Shown piece by piece: positions 17,196 through 26,080 of a stretch of DNA of 64,000 nucleotides. A model generated the notes under the pieces. That model had not been told where the DNA came from, searched no databases, and saw nothing but the letters and a program-made list of their open reading frames with translations. A program made the translations under genes and the position numbers. The first letter of the stretch is position 1. Every line of letters starts with the position of its first letter. This DNA comes from Rhizobium redzepovicii (GTDB lineage: Bacteria; Pseudomonadota; Alphaproteobacteria; Rhizobiales; Rhizobiaceae). The stretch is from assembly GCF_019793435.1 (NCBI RefSeq), contig NZ_JAILYH010000002.1, positions 1 through 64,000 on the forward strand, given 5' to 3'.

Positions 17196-18176
17196 CTATT
17201 GGCCGGCGCGGTTGCGATATTCGACCGGATGCCAGGAGAACGAGTCCGGGCCTTCAGCACGAATGTAGCCGACGCCAGGGAAGGGAAGATGCGGCGCGGC
17301 GACGAGTTCGCGTCGCGCGGCAAAATCTGAGAAGGTTTCCTTCCGCACGGCCGCGGCGTCCCGTGGATTGACGTCGTAGACGATTGTTACATTCGGATCG
17401 GGAAACTGGACCGCTGCGACATGGATCACATCACCGATGAAAGTCATGGATCGGCCCTTGCTCGTGACGGTGAAGAAGGCGCTGCCTGGCGTGTGGCCTG
17501 GATGTAAGGAGGTCGCGATGCCGGGCAAGATCGTGTCGCCGTCGCCGAATGTCTTCGCCTTCCCCAGCTTTTCATAGACACCAATCGTCTTGGCCGCCTC
17601 GTCGAAATACTGATCCGCATAGCCTGTCTTCCGGGCATTGGAGGGATCGAGGAAGAATTTCAGGTCCGGAGCGCTCACATGGACCGTGGCGTTGGGGAAT
17701 GCGGGTCGACCGTTGCGCACCAGGCCGCCCGTATGGTCCGTGTGAATATGCGTGATGAGAACGTCCGTCACGTCACCGGCCTTCACGCCGACGCCGGAAA
17801 GGCTGTCGAGGAGCTTGCCGCCATTCCCCGGTCCGAAGAGGTCGCCGGAGCCGGTGTCGACAAGGATGGTGCGCGTCCCGTCCTGGATCAGAAAGGCGTT
17901 GATCGATGCCTCGACGGGGTTTGCGAGGAATTCCTTGTCGAGGAGATCGTCGGTATGGGCGTGGGATGTTCCGATCAGGAGCTTATAGAGATCCTGCGGG
18001 ACGGTGCCATCCGAAAGGGCTGTGATCCGCAAATCACCAAAAGGAAAGGAGTAGCCGTCGGTGACCTGCTGGTAGCTCGCCGTCGCCGGTGCGTTGTCGA
18101 CTGCGAAGGCGGGTGCAGAACCCGCGGTCAGAAGGACCACGGCGGTCGAGAAGAGTAGGGTTCTTGCAGTTGTCAT
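17196..18176 (-). CDS. Exported metallo-beta-lactamase-fold hydrolase (lactonase-like)
   Basis: A 326-residue enzyme with a signal peptide (MTTARTLLFSTAVVLLTAGS, cleaved near AFAVD). The dinuclear zinc site is complete by eye: H143-x-H145-x-D147-H148 in ITHIHTDHTGGL, H228 in LHPGHTPGS, D249 in TFIGDVIH, with a later His near HLPFPGVGY. The layout resembles the methyl-parathion-hydrolase and acyl-homoserine-lactone lactonase branch, so it may open lactones or cleave esters in the periplasm. A LysR gene lies 318 bases upstream on the same strand and may control it. No gene is seen between them. Confidence 0.8.
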   Translation of the reverse strand: MTTARTLLFSTAVVLLTAGSAPAFAVDNAPATASYQQVTDGYSFPFGDLRITALSDGTVPQDLYKLLIGTSHAHTDDLLDKEFLANPVEASINAFLIQDGTRTILVDTGSGDLFGPGNGGKLLDSLSGVGVKAGDVTDVLITHIHTDHTGGLVRNGRPAFPNATVHVSAPDLKFFLDPSNARKTGYADQYFDEAAKTIGVYEKLGKAKTFGDGDTILPGIATSLHPGHTPGSAFFTVTSKGRSMTFIGDVIHVAAVQFPDPNVTIVYDVNPRDAAAVRKETFSDFAARRELVAAPHLPFPGVGYIRAEGPDSFSWHPVEYRNRAGQ

Positions 18177-18493
18177 GTTCTTTCATTCCTGCTTTTTTGG
18201 ACGTTGAAATCCGTCGCCGGACAGATGGTCGGCGAGGAGCGACAAAGAGTGAGCGAGTGGCCTGGATTGCGGGCCGGAGCGTCAGTGGCGAGACAACAAG
18301 CTGGCTTGCGGCCGCTCAACTGATGCTTGAACTGAACGACGCTCGAAGATGTCGATCGGCTCGACGTCTAGAGCGAGATCCAGCTCTCGGCGGCCGTTCT
18401 TGCGGCCGACCCAAAAGTGCCATTCTCCGACGTCGAGGACCAATCGCAATGGATCATGTGACCTATCGCTTTGCCTGATGGCTGCATTCCGCC

Positions 18494-19417
18494 TCAGGCC
18501 TTGTCAAGCGCCGCTTCAGCCACCATGGACCGCAGCCAGCGATGCGCGGGGTCCGCCGCCATCTTCGGATGCCAGAAGTATTTCAATGCGAACCTGCCGA
18601 GGGCGAGTGGTGGTTCGAAAAGGTCAAGGCTGTGGGTGAAGCGTTGGAGCAACCGCCTCGGCAGCGTGCACAGGCAGTCGGTCGTCGCCACGAGGAGAGG
18701 AGCGAGCGCATAACTTTGAACGGACACCGTCACTCTGCGGCTTCGACCGTGCTCAGCCAGGGCTCCGTCAATAATCCCCGAAAACATGCCCCCGTTTGAC
18801 GAAATCAACAGATGGTCAAGCGAACAGAATTCATCGAGGGACAACGGTCCGGTTCCGCGGGGATGACCGATCCGCTGGGCGGTTACCAGTTCGTCGTCGA
18901 ACAGGCTGCGGCCAATCAGATCCTGGGGCGCATCATCCGGTGCGCCGATGTAGAGATCGAGGTCGCCATGCTCCAACAGCTCGCCGATCCTGCTCCTGTC
19001 GGGAAAGATGAACGCGATCCTGAGGCCGGGCGCCCGATCATGAATAAGAGGAAGCAGGTCGGGAGCGAGGATTGCCGCAGGATTGTCCGAAGCTGCGATC
19101 CTGAATGTGCGATCGCTCGATGCGGGATCGAAGAGATGGGCCCTCTGCGCGAATTGCTTCAAGCGCTCGAGAAGTTGCTCCAATTCCGGCTTCATTGCCA
19201 GGGCATGCGGCGTCGCCGTTACGCCCCGTCCAGTCGACGCCGGAAGAAACAGCGGGTCATTGAGGATCTGCCGAAGCTTGTTCAACCGACCGGACAAGGC
19301 AGATTGGGTAATATTTAGCCTTGCGGCCGCATGCGTGACGTTTTCGTCGCGCAGCAGCGCGTCGAGCGTGAGCAAAAGATTGATTTCCAGATCGCCCACA
19401 CGATGCGCCAAGTCCAA
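18494..19417 (-). CDS. LysR-family transcriptional regulator
   Basis: A TTG at 19417 behind AGGA gives MDLAHRVGDLEINLLLTLDA, the right distance before the helix-turn-helix (VTHAAARLNITQSALSGRLN); the longer frame to 19537 adds an atypical leader. The product is about 307 aa, normal for the family. The effector domain is complete. Its overall look, with no insertion and a LPRRLLQRF segment near the end, is that of the NodD/PcpR-like LysR branch. It is transcribed towards the metallo-hydrolase gene and probably regulates it. The 19418-19867 gap contains only weak ORFs. Confidence 0.82.
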   Translation of the reverse strand: MDLAHRVGDLEINLLLTLDALLRDENVTHAAARLNITQSALSGRLNKLRQILNDPLFLPASTGRGVTATPHALAMKPELEQLLERLKQFAQRAHLFDPASSDRTFRIAASDNPAAILAPDLLPLIHDRAPGLRIAFIFPDRSRIGELLEHGDLDLYIGAPDDAPQDLIGRSLFDDELVTAQRIGHPRGTGPLSLDEFCSLDHLLISSNGGMFSGIIDGALAEHGRSRRVTVSVQSYALAPLLVATTDCLCTLPRRLLQRFTHSLDLFEPPLALGRFALKYFWHPKMAADPAHRWLRSMVAEAALDKA

Positions 19418-19867
19418 CGTCCTGATTTTGATCCGACCAATGTCAAAGTAACGGATTCCGCAGCGTTTTTCCAAGGCGAAGTCAAAGCCAGTCCGGCTGG
19501 CGACCGTATTGGGTACCAGGACGCCTTCTCCAGGCATCGGCCGTTTGGCAGCATTTCACGTTCCGATAGTGGAAGCCAGTCACCACCTTCCGGATTGTAG
19601 CTTATGCTCATTTCAAGCTGTCATGAACAGCGGTGACGTCCAAATGCGGGATTGATCCCTCTGTCTCGCTGTCAGGAAAAGAGGGTGTTCGCGGCCCTGG
19701 CTCAATTTTAGTCCCGACAGCGGTATCTCGCCTGAGAGATCGCGTGGAAGGGGACGATCGGTGACACGCTCCAACAGAAGTCTAAGCTCGACGCCCGGAA
19801 GATCGACCGAGATGGAGCCCTTTGCGATCAGCTCGTTTCCGCATGCCTCTAGCAACACCTCGGGAGC

Positions 19868-20281
19868 ATGGACATGTGGCGGCGGCTGAAGCGGATCGCC
19901 GATCTTGCTGTATCTCCCGTTCGCTCAGGCCGGCGGCCAGCTTCTCTTCCATTTGATCAGCAGGCTTTACGAGCGGACGTCGGTCATCGTCACGACCAAC
20001 CTAGCCTTCGGAGAATGGCCCGCTGTGTTCGGCGACGCCAAGATGACCGCCGCTCTTCTCGACAGGCTCACCCACCATTGCGAGATCCTGGAAACCGGAA
20101 ATGAATCCTGGCGCTTCAAAAACCGCTCTCAAAGCTAAAGCCGAAAAGACAACCAACCCGCGCCCGCAGGCCCCTGCGCTAAATGAAAAGCTCCGGGCCT
20201 ACGCGCGCTGACCCTATGCAACCAGAGGCAGGGGTCACTTTTGGGAGCCGATAAGGGGTCCCGTTACCAAGCCGATTGACA
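19868..20281 (+). mobile_element. IS21-family right-end remnant
   Basis: This holds the last part of an istB-type gene followed by a terminal region with two tandem, diverged copies of 'GGGGTC...GCCGAT'. It ends in GCCGATTGACA, as IS21-type elements do. The left part, including istA, is absent. The right boundary coincides with the start of a beheaded isochorismatase frame, so the element once inserted into or near that gene. Confidence 0.7.
19905..20138 (+). pseudogene. istB: IstB transposition helper, C-terminal fragment
   Basis: The frame [20 protein letters not shown], then [20 protein letters not shown] and [20 protein letters not shown], is the sensor-1 to C-terminal part of the IS21 ATPase IstB. 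The Walker A and B region is missing and upstream codons are out of frame. Only about 77 of some 250 residues remain, so it cannot support transposition. Confidence 0.85.
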
Positions 20282-20282
20282 C

Positions 20283-20819
20283 ATTCTCCCGCAACAGCGC
20301 CTGATCGATGCCTTCAGGGCGCGCGAGCTGCCGATCGTGTTTTTAAAGTGGATAGGCGTCGAAAACGACCCTTACCAGCGTATGCAAGACAAGTTCACCT
20401 GGGCGCGGGGACTTGCCGAGGACATCAAAGGATGCCGGCCCGGTCATCTCCGTCACTATGCCGATATCGATGCAGTACGGGACTGCTGTGCAATCATCGA
20501 CGAACTCGCACCCAACGACAATGAAATCCAGCTAATGAAGCGCGGCTATGGTGGTTTCCTTGGAACCGGGCTCGACGCGATGCTACGGGAATTTAAGATC
20601 GACGGCGTTGTCATAACGGGTGTCATGGCCGAATGCTGTGTCGAAGACACGGCCCGACAAGCCTATCAGCTGCATTACCCGGCAGTGGTGATCACAGATG
20701 GCGTGGCCACGTATGATCCGCGCGCGACTGAAACGATGCTGGACGTTGTCGACAAAAACTTCGGATGGGTTGCTGAAAGCCACGCAGTCATAGACTGGTT
20801 AAAGGATGTGGCCGTTTAG
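20283..20819 (+). pseudogene. Isochorismatase-family hydrolase lacking its N-terminus
   Basis: Directly after the IS end an open frame reads QQRLIDAFRARELPIVFLKW and runs to a normal stop. It contains KRGYGGFLGTGLDAMLR and the nucleophile region GVMAECCVEDTARQAYQLHY. The first strand with the catalytic Asp (usually '..VIDMQ') is missing, so about 40-50 residues were lost. The family hydrolyses isochorismate, amides or related compounds. Without the Asp it should be inactive. A GTG at 20337 could start a shortened product. Nothing convincing lies in 20820-21039. Confidence 0.72.
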
Positions 20820-21039
20820 CTGCGAGAGAACGATCTCACCAGATCGAACAGATCAACGGGCTCATCATTACCTTGCAGACCAACCTGCTGGCCTCAACGC
20901 CAACATCCAAGGCGGCGCGGAGGGTGAATCGGCGGTGATCGCGGCGGAAATCCGTAAGTGTGTTTCGGCGTGCAAATTTTGGATGCTGATTGACAGACAG
21001 CCTTGCAGGCCCACCATGGCGGGTCTGCAATTTCGCTGG

Positions 21040-21873
21040 CTACCGAGCTGGGATGACATGGCGGTGGGTCCGGGCAACGCTCGACGGTACGCGGACATAC
21101 TGGGCGACGCTGAGATCGTGGTCGTAGTCGCCGAGATGGAACTGCAGGCCGTTCAGGATGCGCTCGCAGGCTTCGACGATTTTCTTGCGGTCCTTGATCG
21201 GGTTGCTGTGAAAGAGTTCGTTGCGCGTGTCCTTGATGATCCGCATCGTATCGACGAAGAGGGTCTTAGTGAAAGTAAAGCCGAGGGCGGCGTCCGGCGC
21301 GAACATGTCGCGGACAAGCGGCCAGTCCCCCTGCATGATCGCCCACAGATCACCCAGTGTAAGGCAGTAGTAAAACTCGTCACTCTTGTCATTGCCTGCA
21401 AGGCTGGCTTGCTGCTGGTTGGTCATGGTGTCGAAGACCCGCCACACTGCCTTGACGAAGGCAGGGTTGACGGTCGTTCCCAGGATGCTCGAGAAGGCGG
21501 CATAGGTCTGTCCATGCTGCCAAGCATTGCGGATCAAGGTCCACCAGTCCATCCGCCCGAAGCGCTCTTCCAGGTAATCGGCCAGAACCGACCGTAAGGC
21601 GTTTTCGACGGCAAACACGAAGGGATAGATTGCCGAGAATTCCTTGACCTTGCGGGTATAGATCCTGTGGATCACGAGCCTCTGGTCATGTATGGGTATC
21701 TGCTGCAGGGCCTGGACCTGTACCCCTTCGCGGATGGTGTCGCGCAGCAGCGTGGGGTTGAGGGTGCGCATGTCTACCCTGAAGTGGTCCACCTGCTGAG
21801 GGGTGGGGACGAAGGTCAGGTATTCACCGAGGAGCTGTGATGTCGGCACATGCCGCTTGGTGATGCTGGACAC
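21040..21873 (-). CDS. HEPN-motif protein, 277 aa
   Basis: An all-helical soluble protein beginning MSSITKRHVPTSQLLGEYLT. Residues 217-222, RNELFH, match the Rx4H signature of HEPN ribonucleases, within a helix IIKDTRNELFHSNPIKDRKK that is typical of the last HEPN helices. HEPN proteins act in toxin-antitoxin, abortive-infection and other RNA-cleaving defence systems; whether this one cuts RNA is an inference. It is divergent from a second HEPN-like gene 0.7 kb away, in an area full of mobile-element remains. No antitoxin partner is adjacent. The exact family is not recognised. Confidence 0.6.
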   Translation of the reverse strand: MSSITKRHVPTSQLLGEYLTFVPTPQQVDHFRVDMRTLNPTLLRDTIREGVQVQALQQIPIHDQRLVIHRIYTRKVKEFSAIYPFVFAVENALRSVLADYLEERFGRMDWWTLIRNAWQHGQTYAAFSSILGTTVNPAFVKAVWRVFDTMTNQQQASLAGNDKSDEFYYCLTLGDLWAIMQGDWPLVRDMFAPDAALGFTFTKTLFVDTMRIIKDTRNELFHSNPIKDRKKIVEACERILNGLQFHLGDYDHDLSVAQYVRVPSSVARTHRHVIPAR

Positions 21874-22171
21874 CTGGTCCCCCCTTGCAATGCGAGTCTC
21901 TTGTCCCTATAACATAGTAACTCGCTGAGTGGTGGCACAATGGTGTTGCGAGCCCATGGCCTTACCATGGCACTTGGAGAGTCTAAACGGAATTTGGCTG
22001 GGCGTGGTCTTCACCGACTGCGCCCTTAGTCATTGTGGGCTAGTAGTAGAGGGAGTGTCCCTATCCTGGCGGTGGCATCTGTGAAGCGTCCCTCATGCTG
22101 CCCACATAGCGGTCGCCTAGGCTCCGCCCGAAGCCCAAGGTCTTCCCCATCCGGGTCACGATCGATGGCAG

Positions 22172-22370
22172 TCAGTGCTCGGAAAGCAGGACTGGTTTTC
22201 CAAGCTTGTCCTGCAGCCTGTCGAGATGGCGGTTCAGCCGGCGAATGAGGGCACTCTCGACAGCTTCTAGCGCACGTCTAAAGCCCTCGACTTCAGCAGC
22301 GACGTAGTGACCAGATGCTTGATGAGGAACGCGCCTTTCGGCGCCGAATATTCACCCAGCGAGCTCCCTC
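22172..22370 (-). other. Unrecognised coding remnant
   Basis: A minus-strand frame without a start codon reads EGFRRALEAVESALIRRLNR and ends KLGKPVLLSEH, a plausible helical protein tail. The frame just upstream, YSAPKGAFLIKHLV, also looks coding, so a frameshift may join them. I do not recognise the protein. The rest of 21874-22578, the space between the two HEPN genes, shows no gene. Confidence 0.25.
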
Positions 22371-22578
22371 TAAAGGGCGCTGTTTATTTGGTCTTGGAAG
22401 CGACAGCCAGGCGATCATCGTAGAGAATATGGCCCCCCCGTCGGACGTAGAGCTTAGTGACCGAGTCATTCATTTCTCCGGAATGATTGACGAAGGTCGC
22501 TTTGGCCTTTTTCCTCATCAGCTGGTCCGCAACAATCCATGAAGTCTGGGCTGTCCGCCCGCAGGTGAGAAAATAGCT

Positions 22579-23808
22579 GTGATCATCCGTAAATATCTCC
22601 AATGCCTGACATGTGATCAGGTCCACACGCTGCGCATAGCTATTGGCGATGCAAAGCGACAGCCGCATCATTTCGCGTGTAGGAACTGCGGAGAGGAACT
22701 TGAGGTCGTGCTTACCCTTGGGACCGGAAGTCGCGAAGGGGCTTTTTCGTGTTCCGAAAACGCTGAATTTTGCGACGAAGATGCCAAGGCCCTTACTGTT
22801 AATCTGGACCCCAACTTTGTAATTCCAAAAGATCAGGCAAATTCGCCGCTTTCCTTTCCCCGGCTTGAGCAAATGAGGACGATGGTCAAGGCGATCGAGG
22901 CGCGCGGTATATCGCTCGATCAAATGGCCGGCGCCTCGCGCGGACGAGGACTGTCGTTTCCGACAGAGTGGACGCATCTGAGAAAAGCGATCGGACTTGA
23001 AACAAGGGGCAAGTCGAAGCTTTCAAGGCGCGAGATCGAAACTACTGGTGAGCTATTTTACGAAGGCGAAAGGCTCGACGGTCTGGACGATTGGGTTATC
23101 CGGTTTCTGCGGAGGCTCGTCGGCCCCGACAATTCCGAGATATTCGAAAAAATTAGCAAAGAGGTCGAACGCATTGTGGCAGCCAAGGATGCGAGCGGCC
23201 TGATGGAACACTACTTCGCAGACCTCAGAGCTACCAGGCGAGACGCATACTTCGCGATCCTGACAGACTTCTTCCGGAACTATTCTGAATTTTCTCAGGT
23301 GCTGTACCAAGTCCGACTTGGCGCCCGAGCGCCAGAAGACGCGGCCGCTGGCTCGACGAATTTCGAGAGTGTGAAGACCTTCTATGGGGATGCCTTTGAG
23401 ACCTTCGCAGGTCTGGTGGAGCTTTTCACCATGCTCAACAACCTGGATGCCGGGCGAGAATACGGCCAGGGAGAACGGCTGACCTTGAAGAAATATCGGG
23501 AACTCGACAACGCGAGCAAGTTCAATCCCTTCGCCGGCAACGCGGTCTTCACGGACCTCTGCGTCGAAATCGACAACCAAATCCGAAATGCTTCGCACCA
23601 TCGAGGGATCAAGCTTTCCGCGGATCGTCACACCGTTCTATACCGTGCCGGTAAGGGGGGCACCGGGGAGGAGCAGTCCATGACCTACGTGACCTATCTT
23701 GATCGGTGCGCGCGTATCTTTATGCAGATCGTTGTGTTGCTCTGCGTCGAGATCATGATGAACTTTCGCCAGGGACAGGCTCTATTTGGAGGTGACTCCA
23801 CAAGCTAG
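22579..23808 (+). CDS. Zinc-ribbon protein with C-terminal HEPN-like motif
   Basis: A 409-residue protein starting at a GTG. The N-terminus has two CxxC pairs (C9/C12 and C34/C37, the second in CRNCGEE), a likely zinc ribbon. A long helical middle (about 90-320) leads to DNQIRNASHHRGIKL. There R336-x4-H341 fits the HEPN Rx4H signature, and the 'IRNASHH' wording is typical of HEPN-type proteins found near phage-defence genes. It may bind nucleic acid through the ribbon and cut RNA, but both are inferences. It diverges from the other HEPN gene at 21.0-21.9 kb. The product family is not known to me. Confidence 0.6.
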   Translation: MIIRKYLQCLTCDQVHTLRIAIGDAKRQPHHFACRNCGEELEVVLTLGTGSREGAFSCSENAEFCDEDAKALTVNLDPNFVIPKDQANSPLSFPRLEQMRTMVKAIEARGISLDQMAGASRGRGLSFPTEWTHLRKAIGLETRGKSKLSRREIETTGELFYEGERLDGLDDWVIRFLRRLVGPDNSEIFEKISKEVERIVAAKDASGLMEHYFADLRATRRDAYFAILTDFFRNYSEFSQVLYQVRLGARAPEDAAAGSTNFESVKTFYGDAFETFAGLVELFTMLNNLDAGREYGQGERLTLKKYRELDNASKFNPFAGNAVFTDLCVEIDNQIRNASHHRGIKLSADRHTVLYRAGKGGTGEEQSMTYVTYLDRCARIFMQIVVLLCVEIMMNFRQGQALFGGDSTS

Positions 23809-23838
23809 TGGGTTCAGCGTCGCAAGGTGCGGCCACTT

Positions 23839-24966
23839 TCAAATAAACCCCCACGCCCGAAACCTCCCCCTCCCGGTCATCTCCCTCAGGCCGAGCTCCA
23901 AAACAATCCGGCGCGCCGCCTGCGGCGTGACCTCGAGCGTCTTGGCGACCATTTTGGCTGACACCAGCGGCCGCGCCATCACCAGCTCAACCAACTCCGG
24001 AAGTTTTGAAGACGTCCGGCGACCCTCCAGCTTCCGCTCCATCATTGTTCGCGCCAGAGCCAGCCGGTCATGCTCCTTCATGCCGATCTCGGCGGCCGCG
24101 AGGAGCCCGTGTGCGATAGCGAGCAACCGCGTTTCCCGGTCGCGATGCCGGCGGCGATCGACGGGAATGGTTTTGAGGCCTAGATTGACGGCGACGAGAT
24201 GCGCGCCGCTGGTGATGCCGTCCTGACGCAGGATCGAGGCGGCCAGCAGCCGGCCCAGCCAGGGCGCGTGCTGGAGCACGGAAAGCTCGTTCCAGGCATC
24301 CACGGCAACAATGGTCTGCAGCACCGCCGGCAAGTTCTCCGCCTCGCGCAATACGCCGCCCCATTCGATGAGCCTGGAACCCTCGTCCCAGTCGAGATCG
24401 TAGACCAACGGATCTTTTTCCGCGCCAGTCCGGCCGGTCCGCTTCGCGTTCTCGATCGCCGCGTCCGATCGGGCGAGCAGCGCATCGATGGCGGCATAGT
24501 CGAGGCCGGGGAGATTTTCGGCGACGTCGTCGTCATCCCCCTCCCCTTCCCGATCGATCGCGACTGCGGGCCGAATGGCATCGGCGGTCGTCGCCTCGTC
24601 CGTGTCGGGCTGCGTGATCTCCGCGGTTTTTCGCAGCGTGCGAATGCCGTCGTTCGACAGCGCCCAGCCGGGTTCCTGCGCCGCGATCCGCCGGCGGGTG
24701 CGCAGGACGTCGCGAGCAATTGTCAGTTCGTGGGTGGGCGTGCGAATATCGCGGGTAGCGTCGTGGAGGACGAGGTCTTCGAGATGCACGAGTTCGCCGT
24801 CGATCCACAGCGAGGCGCAGGCATCGGTGAATTGGGATCGTTCGATCCATCCCTGGCCGACGGGAGAACGGGCGATGCGCTCGTCCAGACGGGTGAGCGC
24901 GAGACCGGCGTCGAAAGCCGGCCGCATCAGGGCTGTCATGCTGATTCTCGCGAGATCGTAAGCCAT
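23839..24966 (-). CDS. DUF1612/helix-turn-helix protein (RHE_PE00001 type)
   Basis: A 375-residue protein known from many Rhizobium plasmids and islands, usually annotated as the RHE_PE00001 family. The N-terminal half begins MAYDLARISMTALMRPAFDA and includes WIERSQFTDACASLWIDGEL. The middle carries an acidic loop (EGEGDDDDVAE). The C-terminal part has a winged-helix-like segment (VSAKMVAKTLEVTPQAARRI). It is probably a DNA-binding regulator of unknown target. Copies sit near plasmid maintenance genes and integrase sites, and here it adjoins a toxin-antitoxin pair and an integrase remnant, matching that habit. Confidence 0.82.
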   Translation of the reverse strand: MAYDLARISMTALMRPAFDAGLALTRLDERIARSPVGQGWIERSQFTDACASLWIDGELVHLEDLVLHDATRDIRTPTHELTIARDVLRTRRRIAAQEPGWALSNDGIRTLRKTAEITQPDTDEATTADAIRPAVAIDREGEGDDDDVAENLPGLDYAAIDALLARSDAAIENAKRTGRTGAEKDPLVYDLDWDEGSRLIEWGGVLREAENLPAVLQTIVAVDAWNELSVLQHAPWLGRLLAASILRQDGITSGAHLVAVNLGLKTIPVDRRRHRDRETRLLAIAHGLLAAAEIGMKEHDRLALARTMMERKLEGRRTSSKLPELVELVMARPLVSAKMVAKTLEVTPQAARRIVLELGLREMTGRGRFRAWGFI

Positions 24967-25056
24967 TGAAATTATGGTAAATGATTTATGAAACGAACTC
25001 TATACAAATATTACAGTTCCTCACATAGTATGGTCGTGGGCTGGTGTTCTAACCAT

Positions 25057-25103
25057 CGATAAGTACCTCTTATCGGACGTGAAACGTACAGATGGATTGT
25101 ACG
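25057..25103. promoter_or_regulatory. Two inverted repeats upstream of the toxin-antitoxin pair
   Basis: CGATAAG-N5-CTTATCG (25057-25075) and CGTACA-N7-TGTACG (25085-25103) are perfect inverted repeats 53-99 bases before the antitoxin ATG. Antitoxins of the Phd/YefM kind bind such sites to repress their own operon, so one or both are probably operators. Confidence 0.5.
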
Positions 25104-25155
25104 CGCCGGTTTGCGGTGCTATCGTGCAGTTCGAGAGGCAAAATCGGAACGCAGG

Positions 25156-25446
25156 ATGCCCCAGACCACCTACAAGATCAGCGAAGCGCGGAAAAATTTC
25201 GCCGCGGTGCTCGAGCGCGCCAACCAGGGCGAAGAAATCATCATCATGCGGGGCAGTGAGATCTATGCCCGCATCGGCCCGGCCGATGGCGGCAAGCGCC
25301 CCTTTGGCTTGCTGCGCCAGCGCGGCCTGCCCGACGACCTGTTCGATGAGGTCGATGCTGAGCAGGCAGCAATCGACGCCGGCGACTGGACTAACGATGT
25401 CGGCGTCTGGCGGGGTGATCCATCCGACCGTGTGCCCAAGGCATGA
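25156..25446 (+). CDS. Phd/YefM-family antitoxin
   Basis: A 96-residue protein. Its first half, MPQTTYKISEARKNFAAVLE and then GEEIIIMRGSEIYARIGP, is the DNA-binding fold of Phd/YefM antitoxins. The tail, rich in Asp and Trp (DVGVWRGDPSD), should wrap the toxin. The ATG at 25156 is preferred over the in-frame start 45 bases earlier because homologous antitoxins begin with this short segment. The stop overlaps the toxin start (ATGA), the usual coupling. It likely represses the operon through the repeats just upstream. Confidence 0.88.
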   Translation: MPQTTYKISEARKNFAAVLERANQGEEIIIMRGSEIYARIGPADGGKRPFGLLRQRGLPDDLFDEVDAEQAAIDAGDWTNDVGVWRGDPSDRVPKA

Positions 25447-25820
25447 AGGTTCTACTCGACAGCCACGCCGTCTACTGGTGGACGATCGGCAGTGAACGGC
25501 TTTCGACGACGGCCCGATCGCTGATTGAGGACAAGGCCAACACCGTCCTCGTCAGCGCCGTCTCCTTCTACGAACTCGACAACAAGATGCGGCTGAAGAA
25601 GCTCGACTTGAAGCCGCAGGAACTACGCGCTGCCGTCGCGGCCAGTGGCTTGCAGACGCTTGCCGTCACCGATCTGCACGCCGAACTGGCGGCGAGTTTT
25701 GATTGGGATCACCGCGACCCCTGGGACCGCATTCTCGCCGCCCAGACGCGGCTGGAACATTGCTCATTCGCGTCGCTCGACATCGCCTTCGATGCGGTGC
25801 TGCACGAACGGGTCTGGTAG
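25443..25820 (+). CDS. PIN-domain toxin (VapC-like)
   Basis: A 125-residue PIN-domain ribonuclease that would cleave RNA when free of the antitoxin. The acidic site is kept: D6 in LLDSHAVYW, E44 in VSFYELDNK, D92 and D95 in HRDPWDRILAAQ, and D113 near the end. The HRDPWDR wording is typical of toxins paired with Phd-type antitoxins. The start overlaps the antitoxin stop by four bases. This two-gene module would promote maintenance of the surrounding element. Confidence 0.9.
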   Translation: MKVLLDSHAVYWWTIGSERLSTTARSLIEDKANTVLVSAVSFYELDNKMRLKKLDLKPQELRAAVAASGLQTLAVTDLHAELAASFDWDHRDPWDRILAAQTRLEHCSFASLDIAFDAVLHERVW

Positions 25821-25834
25821 AGAGATCGCCAGTG

Positions 25835-26032
25835 ATGGTGATATTCGCCGATGTCGAGGAAGCCGCCGAACGCCTGGAGGAATTGATCGAATTGGCCCTT
25901 CGCCAGGACGAAGTGTATATGTCCCGAGACGGACGGCCGGTCGCGTTGCTGACTGGGTTTTGGCGCAGCGATGCGCTCGTCTCAGGCGAGAACGCGCAGA
26001 ACCTTTCTGAGGCAGAAGCCCCGATTGCGTGA
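25835..26032 (+). CDS. Orphan antitoxin-like protein, 65 aa
   Basis: A short protein, MVIFADVEEAAERLEELIEL then RQDEVYMSRDGRPVALLTGF, that keeps the central Phd/YefM pattern ('..RLEELIELA..GDEVYISRDGRPVA'). It lacks the long toxin-binding tail and has no toxin gene after it. It starts 14 bases after the PIN gene and may be a second, decayed antitoxin or a still active repressor. An alternative GTG start lies one codon earlier. Confidence 0.6.
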   Translation: MVIFADVEEAAERLEELIELALRQDEVYMSRDGRPVALLTGFWRSDALVSGENAQNLSEAEAPIA

Positions 26033-26080
26033 TCTCACGTCAATCCACGACGACAACCATGACGCCCGGGGACGTCCGCA

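Noticed and set aside
19613..19858. 81-residue minus-strand ORF MLLEACGNELIAKGSISVDL
   Set aside because: Plausible sequence but no ribosome site or recognisable family in a region of IS remains; not enough to call.
20806..21597. 263-residue plus-strand ORF opposite the HEPN gene
   Set aside because: Mirror frame of the minus-strand protein with poor composition; the HEPN frame has the coherent helices.
22384..22977. 197-residue minus-strand ORF ending GGHILYDDRLAVASKTK
   Set aside because: The end looks slightly protein-like, but the frame overlaps the start of the zinc-ribbon HEPN gene, whose cysteine motifs are more convincing; no ribosome site.
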